Of a stretch of DNA of 64,000 bases, positions 55,398 through 64,000 are shown one piece after another. The DNA is from an uncultured Bacteroidales bacterium. Lineage in GTDB: Bacteria > Bacteroidota > Bacteroidia > Bacteroidales > Bacteroidaceae. The stretch lies in assembly GCA_937876995.1 (NCBI GenBank), contig CALEFD010000019.1, positions 1-64,000 of the forward strand, given 5' to 3'. The notes below the pieces were generated by a model. The model was not told the origin of the DNA. It was given only the letters and a program-made list of their open reading frames with translations, and did not search any database. The position numbers and the translations under genes were made by a program. Numbering within the stretch: the first letter of the stretch is position 1; the number at the start of each line of letters is the position of its first letter.

Positions 55398-56483
55398 ATG
55401 AAACTGATAGGCAAAATAGTAATATCACTGATATTGTTGATCAACATTATTGCTGCCATAATTCTTATAGTGTGCAGTTATAGTTCATTGGCCGCCCCTC
55501 AAGGCGATATGCCCTTAACATCGTTATCGGGGCTAGCATTCCCTATCTTTCTAATTATCAACATATTGTTTATTATTTTTTGGTTGCTTTTCTGGAGTAA
55601 GGGAAGTTTAATATCTATAGTCACTCTTGTAATATGTATAGGACCGTGCTTGGATTATTTTCCACTAAACTTCAAGGCAAAAAACTACACTCCTAAAGAG
55701 ACAGACATAAAGATTATTTCGTACAACACAGAAGGGTTTGGAACAAAAGTAAATAAAGACTGGAGCGAAACAAATCCATTACTTGCCTATATAACATCGC
55801 AAGATGCAGATATTATCTGTTTGCAAGAGGCATTGATTACCTTAATAGCCCAAAAGAAAAAAGATAAAAATTTCTTACCCGAATACCCATATTACGCATA
55901 CTCATCCATAGGCAATATAGCCTGCTTATCCAAACACCCTATTATTCATTCAGAAGGGATAGGTTTTGAAGGCAAAACAGGCAACAGCTATCTTTATTGC
56001 AAGATACTTGTAAACAACGACACATTAGCCGTTTACAATTGTCATCTGGAATCGAACAGGCTGAGCGAAGAGAATATAGACCAGTATTGGGATTTCTTTG
56101 ACGATCCTACTGAAAAAGAGAAAATCTCAGGCCCTAAAACAGTAGTAAAAAAGCTAATCACATCATGTAAAGCAAGAGCCACACAAGCAGAGATAATTTC
56201 TAACAAAATTAAAGCAGAAACAGCCAAATATACCATTGTGTGCGGCGACCTTAATGACACCCCTTTATCTTACACCCACAAACTGTTTGAAAAAGATCTG
56301 CATGACGCCCATTCCACAAGTGGTTTTGGTGCAGGCATATCATACCACAAACATCACTTGTACTATAGAATTGACCACATTTTCACTAGCAAAAACATTA
56401 AATCAAGACATTGTTGGATAGATAACAACATAAAAGATTCAGACCACTACCCCATTTGCGCTGTCTTAACGCTTAATCTATAG
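55398..56483 (+). CDS. Membrane-anchored endonuclease/exonuclease/phosphatase-fold protein
   Basis: A 361-residue protein with three hydrophobic segments at the N-terminus (residues ~5-90), then a complete EEP catalytic domain. Motifs in order are ISYNTEG (Asn), CLQEA (Glu), YNCHLESN (His), CGDLNDTP (Asp/Asn), RIDHIF and SDHYPI (Asp-His). Substrates in the superfamily range from DNA to inositol phosphates and sphingomyelin. An extracytoplasmic or membrane-proximal active site, possibly acting on phospholipid or phosphodiester groups, would fit the anchor. It is the third gene after two rhomboids with only 2 bp between, so they probably form an operon. No terminator is seen before secDF. Confidence 0.88.
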   Translation: MKLIGKIVISLILLINIIAAIILIVCSYSSLAAPQGDMPLTSLSGLAFPIFLIINILFIIFWLLFWSKGSLISIVTLVICIGPCLDYFPLNFKAKNYTPKETDIKIISYNTEGFGTKVNKDWSETNPLLAYITSQDADIICLQEALITLIAQKKKDKNFLPEYPYYAYSSIGNIACLSKHPIIHSEGIGFEGKTGNSYLYCKILVNNDTLAVYNCHLESNRLSEENIDQYWDFFDDPTEKEKISGPKTVVKKLITSCKARATQAEIISNKIKAETAKYTIVCGDLNDTPLSYTHKLFEKDLHDAHSTSGFGAGISYHKHHLYYRIDHIFTSKNIKSRHCWIDNNIKDSDHYPICAVLTLNL

Positions 56484-56555
56484 TGTTTTATTCACATTTC
56501 TCCTTTTTTTTCAACAAATCTCTACTTTATAAGGTGTAAAAAGGAAATATTTCTA

Positions 56556-56563
56556 TATATTTG
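56556..56563 (+). promoter_or_regulatory. Putative -7 element of secDF
   Basis: TATATTTG followed by C, about 87 bp before the ATG. The -33 position shows GTG where TTG is expected, at a 19-nt distance. Confidence 0.4.
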
Positions 56564-56579
56564 CACCCTTGTAATTAAC

Positions 56580-56614
56580 GGGCTTGAAAATCGTTGGTTT
56601 TTGAGCTTGTTTTT
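56580..56614 (+). terminator. Weak terminator-like hairpin in the secDF leader
   Basis: An 11-pair stem with four G-U pairs (56580-56590 with 56598-56608) is followed by GTTTTTG. It lies between the putative promoter and the start codon. Its stability is modest and its function uncertain. Confidence 0.3.
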
Positions 56615-56649
56615 GTGATAGACAAATAATAATTAAAAACAAAATAAGT

Positions 56650-59601
56650 ATGCAAAACAAAGGATTCGTAAAGGTGCTTGCAGTAGCATTGACAGTTATC
56701 TGTCTCTTCTACCTCTCCTTTACCTTCAGAACCCGCGGCATAGAGAAGAGAGCCGCCGAAAGTCCAATGGGTGAACAGGCCTACCTGGACTCCGTAATGA
56801 ATGAAAAGGTCTGGTTAGGTATTTATTCATACAAAGAGTGCCGTGAGATGCAGATTGGTCTGGGTCTTGACCTGAAAGGCGGTATGAACGTTATTTTGGA
56901 AGTTTCTGTTCCAGATGTTGTTAAGGCCCTTGCTAACAACACTGCAGACGCAAACTTCAACGCTGCTCTTTCTGCTGCCAAGAAGATTGCCGTAAACAGC
57001 CAGGAAAATTTCGTTGATATTTTCGCATCACAGTATAATCAGATTGTTCCTAATGGCAATTTGAATGTATTCTTTGCTACTTCACAGTTAAAAGACCGTA
57101 TCAACGTACAGAGTTCTAACGAAACTGTGATTGAAGTTGTAAAAGAAGAGGTTGAAAATGCCATTGACAACTCATTCAACGTACTCCGCACTCGTATTGA
57201 CCGTTTCGGTGTTGCTCAGCCAAACATTCAGGAATTGGAAGGCAAGCAGGGTCGTATCATGGTTGAACTTCCGGGTATTAAAGAACCAGAACGTGTAAGA
57301 AAACTCCTTCAGGGTTCTGCAAACCTTGAATTCTGGGAAACATACGATTATTCAGAATTGGCAGACGCACTTTATGCTATAGATCGTCGTCTTGCAGAGA
57401 TAGCTTCAACAGAAGATACTGCTAAGGAAGTTCCTGCTACAGAAGAAAATACAACAGAAGAAACAGAAGAAGCCGAAAGCGATTTAGCAGCTCTTTTGGG
57501 CAACGGAGAGAACAGCAATCTTACTACTACTCAGTTAGAAGAACTAAAGAAAACCAATCCATTGCTATCAAGACTTAATCCTACAGGTGAAAATCGTTGC
57601 GTATTGGGCATAAGCCACTACAATGACACTGCAGCTGTTAACAAAATGTTGACATCAGAAGATGTTAAGACTCTTCTCCCAAGAGATTTGAAACTTGCTT
57701 GGGGTGTCAAAGCTATTGACAGCAAAGAACAGTACTACGAACTATATGCTCTTAAGGTTACAAACAAAAATGGTCAGGCAGCAATGACCGGTGAAGCTGT
57801 TTCAAATTCATCAGCAGATTTTGATATGCACGGAAGACCTTCTGTTAGCATGACAATGAATACTGAGGGCGCACGCGAATGGGCTAAACTGACAAAACAG
57901 AATATAAACCGCGACATCGCCATTGTTTTGGACGGTTACGTATATAGTGCTCCAAATGTAGAAAACGAAATCCCGGGTGGTAATTCACAGATTACTGGTT
58001 CTTTCACTGTAGAAGATACACAAGACTTGGCAAACGTACTTGAATCAGGTAAAATGCCTGCTCCTGCAAAGATTGTACAGGAAGATATAGTAGGACCTTC
58101 ACTTGGTCAGGAATCAATCAGACAGGGTTTCATGTCATTTATAGTAGCATTCATCGTATTGATGATTTACATGTGCGCTATGTACGGACTGGTTCCGGGT
58201 ATGATTGCTAACGGTGCTTTGCTATGTAACCTGTTCTTCACATTGGGTATCCTTACATCATTCCAGGCTGCTCTTACTATGTCAGGTATTGCAGGTATCG
58301 TACTGACATTAGGTATGGCAGTGGATGCTAACGTACTTATATACGAACGTACAAAAGAAGAGTTGAAAGCCGGCAAGAGTGTTGCTTCTGCTATTGCAGA
58401 TGGTTACAAGAATGCATTCTCTGCTATCTTCGACTCAAACTTCACATCTATTATTACCGGTATTATCCTGTTCTACTTTGGTACAGGTCCTATCCGTGGT
58501 TTCGCTACCACACTTATCATCGGTATTATCTGTTCATTCTTTACAGCCGTATTCCTGACAAGAATTGTTTACGAACACTATCTTGGAAAGGGTAAGTTGC
58601 AGAACCTTACATTCACAACAGGTATCTCAAAGAATTTGATGCAGAACACAAAAATCAAGTTTATGGAGATTGCAAAGAAATCATCTATAGTATTCGGTAT
58701 TTTTGCAGTTGTTTGTCTGGCATTTATGCTGACACGCGGATTAAGCAAGAGTATTGACTTTACCGGTGGTAGAAACTTTGTTATTCAGTTTGAACAACCT
58801 GTTGAACCGGAAGAAGTACGCGATATTTTGGAAGGTGTTATCACAGAAGATAACGTAAGCGCTATTGCTCTGGGTACAGACCACAAAACTATACGCGTAA
58901 GTACCAACTATCGCATTAACGAAGATTCTGAAAACATTGACTCAGAAATAGAAGAATTCTTGTTCACTTCTTTGAAAGCAGCAGGCAAGTTAAGTTCTGA
59001 TTTGGATTTGGCTACATTTATTGACAGAGACAACCGTGCAGGTGGTTCTATCATCAGTTCACAAAAGGTTGGTCCAAGTATTGCAGATGATATTACAAAG
59101 GGTGCTATCATCTCTGTAATTTTAGCGCTTGTTGCAATCTTCCTATACATCTTGTTAAGATTTAGAAATGTTGCCTACTCAATAGGTGCTATCGTAGCGT
59201 TAGGACTTGACACCTTATTTATAATGGGTCTCTATTCAATCTGCTGGGGATGGATGCCATTCTCACTTGAGATTGACCAGACATTCATTGGTGCTATACT
59301 TACTGCTATAGGTTACTCTATCAACGATAAGGTGGTTGTATTTGACCGTATTCGTGAATATACTCATCTCTATCCAAAACGTGATAAGAAACAGTTATTC
59401 AACGATGCAGTAAATTCAACATTGGCACGTACCATCAACACATCACTCAGTACTTTGATTGTTCTTTTGGCTATCTTCTTCTTGGGTGGTGACAGCATTC
59501 GTAGCTTTGCATTTGCAATGATACTTGGTGTTGTATTCGGTACTTGTTCATCAATCTTTATTGCTGCTCCTACAGCATATAGCATTATCAGAAAGAAATA
59601 A
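56650..59601 (+). CDS. secDF: Fused SecD-SecF protein translocase subunit
   Basis: A 983-residue fusion of SecD (about 1-650) and SecF (about 665-983). SecD carries the D1/D2 motif GLDLKGGMNVILEV, periplasmic P1 domains and a membrane domain ending near VFLTRIVYEHYLGKG. SecF begins with its SIDFTGGRNFVIQF signature and has the TAIGYSINDKVVVFDRIRE motif. Residues ~250-285 form a Thr/Glu-rich acidic insertion unusual within P1. It assists SecYEG-dependent export using the proton-motive force. The fused form is normal in Bacteroidetes. It has its own promoter match, a ~85-nt leader and a strong terminator after the stop. Confidence 0.97.
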   Translation: MQNKGFVKVLAVALTVICLFYLSFTFRTRGIEKRAAESPMGEQAYLDSVMNEKVWLGIYSYKECREMQIGLGLDLKGGMNVILEVSVPDVVKALANNTADANFNAALSAAKKIAVNSQENFVDIFASQYNQIVPNGNLNVFFATSQLKDRINVQSSNETVIEVVKEEVENAIDNSFNVLRTRIDRFGVAQPNIQELEGKQGRIMVELPGIKEPERVRKLLQGSANLEFWETYDYSELADALYAIDRRLAEIASTEDTAKEVPATEENTTEETEEAESDLAALLGNGENSNLTTTQLEELKKTNPLLSRLNPTGENRCVLGISHYNDTAAVNKMLTSEDVKTLLPRDLKLAWGVKAIDSKEQYYELYALKVTNKNGQAAMTGEAVSNSSADFDMHGRPSVSMTMNTEGAREWAKLTKQNINRDIAIVLDGYVYSAPNVENEIPGGNSQITGSFTVEDTQDLANVLESGKMPAPAKIVQEDIVGPSLGQESIRQGFMSFIVAFIVLMIYMCAMYGLVPGMIANGALLCNLFFTLGILTSFQAALTMSGIAGIVLTLGMAVDANVLIYERTKEELKAGKSVASAIADGYKNAFSAIFDSNFTSIITGIILFYFGTGPIRGFATTLIIGIICSFFTAVFLTRIVYEHYLGKGKLQNLTFTTGISKNLMQNTKIKFMEIAKKSSIVFGIFAVVCLAFMLTRGLSKSIDFTGGRNFVIQFEQPVEPEEVRDILEGVITEDNVSAIALGTDHKTIRVSTNYRINEDSENIDSEIEEFLFTSLKAAGKLSSDLDLATFIDRDNRAGGSIISSQKVGPSIADDITKGAIISVILALVAIFLYILLRFRNVAYSIGAIVALGLDTLFIMGLYSICWGWMPFSLEIDQTFIGAILTAIGYSINDKVVVFDRIREYTHLYPKRDKKQLFNDAVNSTLARTINTSLSTLIVLLAIFFLGGDSIRSFAFAMILGVVFGTCSSIFIAAPTAYSIIRKK

Positions 59602-59623
59602 TCAACATTTTGATTATATAGAA

Positions 59624-59653
59624 AACGCTCCCAAATCCTGGGAGCGTTTTTTT
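59624..59653 (+). terminator. Strong intrinsic terminator of secDF
   Basis: A 9-bp perfect stem (59624-59632 with 59640-59648), loop of seven, followed by T at 59649-59653. Confidence 0.9.
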
Positions 59654-59751
59654 GTAACACTTATTTTTTGTGATAAATTTCAAATTTATTTGTACACGTT
59701 TTGAAAATTTATTCTTATAATTGCAAATCTACAAACTTAATTACATTTATT

Positions 59752-61410
59752 ATGAGACAGTTCTTTATAAAAAACAAGTTTAATGCATTGGTATTAACTC
59801 TTGCATTTTTTACATCTCTATCAGCTTTTGCGCAACAAGATGGTTATCCAGAATTTGAAGACAGTAAGATGTGGATATATGAAGATGGCAGCGCCAAAGT
59901 GCTTACATTCGACGGCGTAGAAGCTACTATGCCATTAAAAAAGGTTGCCAAGTATCTTAAAAAGTACAAAGGTTACAACACCACCAGAATGTCAATTAGA
60001 ATAGAAGACGAAAGTACAAGCCTAAGTAGCGTAATGCCATTGGCAAAACAGCTCAAAAAAGCCGGTATAAAAGTGGCAGTTGCGAACAACGATGATATGT
60101 TTCAGAGTATGACTATGCCTGAATACAGACGAGCCTACATCTACGACGAAGGAGACGGATATTATAAATTTGAATTGAATTGCAACAATCAGAACAGCAT
60201 TAGAAGTAGAAATAATATTATGATTGGCGGTTCCTCTTCTAAATCACATAAAAATATCTCTGTAATTGGTGATTTAAAAATGATGAAAGAGTGGATTTCA
60301 ATGTTCGATGGTCACGGTATAGCTATATTCCCGGAAGATATGCCATATTCCGATGTACAACAGATGGCAGAAACAGCTTGGAAATCTGGCATAGGACAGG
60401 TATCTCTTATTACAATAGACAAAGATTTAACTGCATTTACCAACTATCCATATTACATTACACTTATTCCACAAAACTGCGATTGGAACAAAACATATCC
60501 TAAACATAGTGCAACAGAAATTATAAAACTACGTAAAGAGGAACTTTCTGCTTCCACTTATTCAACTGATAATGATAGAGAAAGAATAGACCATCCCCTT
60601 ACACAATACAACACAAACTCGTTATTCTTTAATCCTACTCATGTAATTTCAAACGACAAGGAATTTGTACTTGGTGTAAAAGCAACGCAAGGCAATGATT
60701 TATGGATAACAGGAAAAAGCGGTCTTGAATTGAGGGCAGGTGGTAAAACATATAAACAGACCGGTTATAAAGGTTTAGATGGTTTTGAGAACGTATATTT
60801 CTGGGCTCCTATTGCAGGATCATTTAACGAAATATTGACCTTTGAACCTATCCCGGCAGACGTTGCAATGGTAGATATCTACGATAGCAGTGACAACAGT
60901 TTGGTTATTAAAGGATTGGAAGTTTCCAGTGAATACAAGAACATAGAACAGCCCATATCTTCATTAGTAGCCGGTCATTACATATTCAAATTTAAAGGCG
61001 AACACGATATGTTAGATGCATTAAGCATTGAAAGAGCTGAATTCTCATCTACAGAAACCACTCTCTATATGCAGATGTCCATAATGGAGCCACATTCGTT
61101 CAAAGGACACGTAGGCAGTGATTTCACCCTGACCTTCCCTAACGGCAAAGAATTAAAAGCCATAAGATACGAAGGTGTAGAAACCGATGTTGATTTCAAC
61201 AGAGGCGGAGACCACGTAACTACATACTTCCAGATTGTATTCCCACACATTTCCGATACAGAATGGCCATTGCATAATAGTTCGGATATTCCTGAAGAAG
61301 ATATTATCAGACCGGTACTGAAAGGAACCCTATGCCACGAAAAAATTGAGATGGAATTACACAGATCGATAAACTATAGGCCACAATCCTATATAATTCG
61401 CCTTGAATAA
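59752..61410 (+). CDS. Secreted protein with two ExbD/TolR-like segments, function unknown
   Basis: A 552-residue protein with a Sec signal (MRQFFIKNKFNALVLTLAFFTSLSAFA). I start at ATG 59752, since an open frame upstream begins only at TTG and would precede the signal. Two stretches, near residues 60-105 (MSIRIEDESTSLSSVMPLAKQLKKAGIKVAVA) and about 185-225 (IAIFPEDMPYSDVQQMAETAWKSGIGQVSLITID), have the shape of the ExbD/TolR periplasmic domain: beta strand, Y/S-x-x-V helix, A-G-I, strand. ExbD's N-terminal transmembrane anchor is missing. The C-terminal ~300 residues look beta-rich and are unrecognised. It lies alone between two terminators. Confidence 0.7.
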   Translation: MRQFFIKNKFNALVLTLAFFTSLSAFAQQDGYPEFEDSKMWIYEDGSAKVLTFDGVEATMPLKKVAKYLKKYKGYNTTRMSIRIEDESTSLSSVMPLAKQLKKAGIKVAVANNDDMFQSMTMPEYRRAYIYDEGDGYYKFELNCNNQNSIRSRNNIMIGGSSSKSHKNISVIGDLKMMKEWISMFDGHGIAIFPEDMPYSDVQQMAETAWKSGIGQVSLITIDKDLTAFTNYPYYITLIPQNCDWNKTYPKHSATEIIKLRKEELSASTYSTDNDRERIDHPLTQYNTNSLFFNPTHVISNDKEFVLGVKATQGNDLWITGKSGLELRAGGKTYKQTGYKGLDGFENVYFWAPIAGSFNEILTFEPIPADVAMVDIYDSSDNSLVIKGLEVSSEYKNIEQPISSLVAGHYIFKFKGEHDMLDALSIERAEFSSTETTLYMQMSIMEPHSFKGHVGSDFTLTFPNGKELKAIRYEGVETDVDFNRGGDHVTTYFQIVFPHISDTEWPLHNSSDIPEEDIIRPVLKGTLCHEKIEMELHRSINYRPQSYIIRLE

Positions 61411-61430
61411 GAGTAAAATCAGATATGCAT

Positions 61431-61462
61431 AAGGTGGTGCACTTATAAAGGTGTACCACCTT
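61431..61462 (+). terminator. Intrinsic terminator after the ExbD-like protein gene
   Basis: A 12-position stem (61431-61442 with 61451-61462; one G-U) with an 8-nt loop, followed by TTATTTTATT. Confidence 0.85.
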
Positions 61463-61593
61463 ATTTTATTATACTGCTTTCATCTTCTTTGAAATAATGT
61501 ATAATTATTTGCATATTTATTCATATATACAATATTTTCAGAGTTTTTCGTATAAAATATGCAAAATATGATACAAGAAATGAATTATTTTAG

Positions 61594-61601
61594 TAATTTT
61601 G
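61594..61601 (+). promoter_or_regulatory. Putative -7 element of korAB
   Basis: TAATTTTG followed by C, 40 bp before the korA ATG. The upstream ~130 bp are strongly AT-rich and hold no other feature I recognise. Confidence 0.45.
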
Positions 61602-61641
61602 CAACGTCAAAAATGAAAAAATATTCAACTATATAGATATT

Positions 61642-63474
61642 ATGACTGTAAAAGAATTAGATCAGGTAGTAGTACGCTTTTCAGGTGACTCAGGAGATGG
61701 AATGCAACTTGCAGGAAATATCTTCTCTACAGTATCGGCTACTGTAGGCAACAGTATCTGTACATTTCCGGATTATCCGGCTGACATCCGCGCTCCGCAA
61801 GGCTCGCTGACTGGTGTTTCAGGTTTTCAGGTACATATAGGCGCTGACAAGGTATTTACACCGGGCGACAAGTGCAACGTGCTGGTAGCTATGAATCCGG
61901 CAGCTCTAAAAACACAGTACAAGTTCTGTGCTTCCGATGCTGTTATCATTGTAGATACAGACGCTTTCGGAGCTAAAGATCTGGAAAAAGCAGAATTCAA
62001 GACAGATAACCCATTCGAAGAGATGGGTATTAAAAATACAGTTATCCAGGCTCCTATCTCTACTATGTGTAAGGAGAGTCTGAAAGATAGCGGTATGGAC
62101 AACAAATCTATCCTGAAATGCAGAAATATTTTTGCTGTAGGATTGGTATGCTGGTTGTTTGACCGTAAGCTCTCACTGGCAGAAGATATGCTGAGATCTA
62201 AATTTGCCAAGAAACCTGCTATTGCAGAGGCAAACATTAAAATACTTAATGACGGTTACAACTACGGCCATAATGTAGCTGCTAACGGAGCTACAGTTTA
62301 TCGTATAGAATCTGATGCAAAAGAGAAAGGCCGTTATATGGACATTAACGGTAACAAAGCTACCGCATACGGTCTTATTGCAGCGGCAGAGAAATCAGGA
62401 TTACAGCTATATTTAGGTTCATATCCTATTACACCTGCTACAGATATTCTGCACGAACTTTCCAAACAGAAATCACTGGGTGTTATCACCGTTCAGTGTG
62501 AAGATGAAATAGCAGGTTGCGCTTCTGCACTGGGAGCTTCATACGCAGGTGCATTGGCAGTAACCACCACATCGGGACCCGGTATCTGCCTAAAGAGCGA
62601 AGCCATGAATCTGGCTGTTATAGCAGAACTTCCATTGGTTGTTATAGATGTTCAACGTGGCGGTCCGTCAACAGGTCTCCCAACCAAGAGCGAACAGACA
62701 GACCTGCTTCAAGTACTATTTGGAAGAAACGGTGAAAGTCCAATGCCTGTTATTGCAGCAACTACCCCCACCGACTGTTTCGATGCAGCTTATCAGGCAG
62801 CAAAAATAGCATTGGAATATATGACACCGGTTGTACTTCTTACCGACGCATTTATAGCAAACGGTTCAGCTGCATGGAAACTTCCAAATCTGGCTGAATA
62901 TCCTGAAATAAAAGCTCCATTTGTAACCCCCGATATGGCAGGTAACTGGACACCATACATGCGTAATCCTGAAACAGGCGCACGCTATTGGGCAGTTCCA
63001 GGCACAGAGGGCTTTATGCATCGCATAGGCGGTCTGGAAAAGAGCGCAGCAACAGGTGCTATATCAAACGACCCTGAAAATCACCATCAGATGACATTGA
63101 CACGTCAGGCAAAGGTAGATAATATTAAAGTGCCCGATTTAGTAGTTGAGGGCAACCCAGATGCAGACCTGTTGGTTGTTGGTTTTGGTGGCACATACGG
63201 TCATCTGCTATCTGCGGTTAACGAAATGAACGCAAACGGCAACAAAGCAGCATTAGCACACTTCAAGTACCTGAATCCGCTGCCAAAGAACACAGCAGAA
63301 GTACTTAAAAAGTACAAGAAGGTGGTAGTGGCAGAACAGAACCTTGGACAGTTAGCTGCATATTTGAGAATGAAGATAGAGGGTATTAAGTTGGAACAGT
63401 TCAACGAAGTTAAAGGACAGCCTTTTGCAACCTCTACTTTAGTAAACTATTTTACAGAACTTATAAAGAAATAA
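61642..63474 (+). CDS. korA: 2-oxoglutarate:ferredoxin oxidoreductase, fused gamma-alpha subunit
   Basis: A 610-residue subunit of the KorAB/2-oxoacid:acceptor oxidoreductase family. Residues ~1-190 are the gamma domain (VVRFSGDSGDGMQLAGNIFS), and the rest is the alpha domain (GSYPITPATDILHEL, TTTSGPGICLKSEAMNLAV, QRGGPSTGLPTKSEQTDLLQ). Together with KorB it oxidatively decarboxylates 2-oxoglutarate to succinyl-CoA and reduces ferredoxin, or runs in reverse for carbon assimilation in anaerobes. The gene is followed after 3 bp by korB. Pyruvate or branched-chain ketoacids cannot be fully excluded as substrate, but the two-subunit layout fits Kor. Confidence 0.93.
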   Translation: MTVKELDQVVVRFSGDSGDGMQLAGNIFSTVSATVGNSICTFPDYPADIRAPQGSLTGVSGFQVHIGADKVFTPGDKCNVLVAMNPAALKTQYKFCASDAVIIVDTDAFGAKDLEKAEFKTDNPFEEMGIKNTVIQAPISTMCKESLKDSGMDNKSILKCRNIFAVGLVCWLFDRKLSLAEDMLRSKFAKKPAIAEANIKILNDGYNYGHNVAANGATVYRIESDAKEKGRYMDINGNKATAYGLIAAAEKSGLQLYLGSYPITPATDILHELSKQKSLGVITVQCEDEIAGCASALGASYAGALAVTTTSGPGICLKSEAMNLAVIAELPLVVIDVQRGGPSTGLPTKSEQTDLLQVLFGRNGESPMPVIAATTPTDCFDAAYQAAKIALEYMTPVVLLTDAFIANGSAAWKLPNLAEYPEIKAPFVTPDMAGNWTPYMRNPETGARYWAVPGTEGFMHRIGGLEKSAATGAISNDPENHHQMTLTRQAKVDNIKVPDLVVEGNPDADLLVVGFGGTYGHLLSAVNEMNANGNKAALAHFKYLNPLPKNTAEVLKKYKKVVVAEQNLGQLAAYLRMKIEGIKLEQFNEVKGQPFATSTLVNYFTELIKK

Positions 63475-63477
63475 GAT

Positions 63478-64000
63478 ATGGCAAACGAATGTAAATATAC
63501 TGCACAGGATTTCAAAGCAGGACAACCACGTTGGTGTCCGGGCTGTGGTGACCATGCTCTACTTGCAGCACTGCACAAAGCAATGGCAGAAATAGGCGTA
63601 GCCCCACATAACACCGCTGTAATATCAGGTATAGGTTGCTCTTCAAGATTGCCATACTATATGAACACCTACGGTTTTCACACCATACATGGCCGTGCTG
63701 CCGCCATTGCAACAGGTGCCAAAGTGGCAAATCCCGATTTAACCATTTGGCAGATTTCAGGTGATGGCGATGGATTGGCTATTGGTGGCAACCACTTTAT
63801 ACATGCAATGCGTCGTAACATAGACCTGAATATGATTCTTCTGAATAACCGCGTATATGGTCTTACCAAAGGTCAGTATTCGCCTACATCGGTACGTGGT
63901 TTTGTAAGTAAATCATCACCATACGGCACAGTAGAAGATCCATTCCGCCCCGCAGAACTCTGCTTTGGCGCACGCGGACACTTCTTTGCACGCTGCGTAG
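63478..64000 (+). CDS. korB: 2-oxoglutarate:ferredoxin oxidoreductase beta subunit (partial)
   Basis: The 5' 523 bp of korB, cut by the window end (174 codons). The start MANECKYTAQDFKAGQPRWCPGCGDH shows the C-x-x-C pair of the beta subunit. The thiamine-diphosphate/Mg site GDGDGLAIGGNHFIHA is followed by LLNNRVYGLTKGQYSPTS. It binds TPP and passes electrons to ferredoxin through an iron-sulfur cluster. It lies 3 bp after korA, clearly the same operon. The remaining ~40-50% of the gene is outside the window. Confidence 0.93.
   Translation, partial: MANECKYTAQDFKAGQPRWCPGCGDHALLAALHKAMAEIGVAPHNTAVISGIGCSSRLPYYMNTYGFHTIHGRAAAIATGAKVANPDLTIWQISGDGDGLAIGGNHFIHAMRRNIDLNMILLNNRVYGLTKGQYSPTSVRGFVSKSSPYGTVEDPFRPAELCFGARGHFFARCV

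Overview
The window is AT-rich chromosomal DNA from a member of the Bacteroidales (Bacteroides/Prevotella-like). Four things support this: gene content (fused SecDF, a single-domain arabinose-5-phosphate isomerase, KorAB, many fimbrillin lipoproteins, a protein with a T9SS-like C-terminus); good matches upstream of several operons to the Bacteroidetes promoter (TTG, about 17-21 nt, TAnnTTTG); weak ribosome binding sites; and short lipoprotein signal peptides. I see no tRNA, rRNA, CRISPR array or intact insertion sequence.

Layout. 1-1.9 kb: a small accessory island with a terminator, an unassigned stretch, an AbiH-type phage-defence gene, and two gene remnants that meet head to tail. 1.9-7.1 kb, minus strand: greA, a HIT protein, a small lipoprotein and a 43-codon frame; then pnp overlapping a thioredoxin-fold lipoprotein that has lost its CxxC. 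7.2-15.4 kb, plus strand: a tight six-gene operon encoding a DegT/DnrJ/EryC1 aminotransferase, an ATP-grasp ligase, an octopine/nopaline dehydrogenase-family enzyme, a cobalamin-binding mutase-like protein, a glycosyltransferase and a GT2-Stealth fusion. I read it as a pathway that builds an unusual amino-acid or opine-like group and mounts it on a surface glycan.

15.4-40.1 kb, minus strand: one apparent 24.6-kb operon. It starts with an OmpA-like/DUF3575 outer-membrane protein and a DUF5119 lipoprotein (possible anchor), continues with ten consecutive fimbrillin-family lipoproteins, and ends with a 3796-residue secreted protein whose first half is built from Y/F-G-G-G repeats. It is a candidate multi-subunit pilus with a giant adhesin.

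40.4-53.9 kb: cell-envelope genes on both strands, namely a Wzx-type flippase, the isomerase overlapping a PfkB kinase, two LTA-synthase-like membrane transferases, an MsbA-like ABC exporter, a LpxL-type acyltransferase, purT, an RNase H and argS. 54.0-64.0 kb, plus strand: two overlapping rhomboid proteases followed by a membrane-tethered endonuclease/exonuclease/phosphatase-fold protein, secDF, a secreted protein with two ExbD-like segments, and 2-oxoglutarate:ferredoxin oxidoreductase korA and korB (korB cut by the window end).

The strongest candidates for an undescribed system are the 7.2-15.4 kb operon and the ten-fimbrillin plus giant-protein operon. All functional calls come from motif recognition by eye; no database search was possible.
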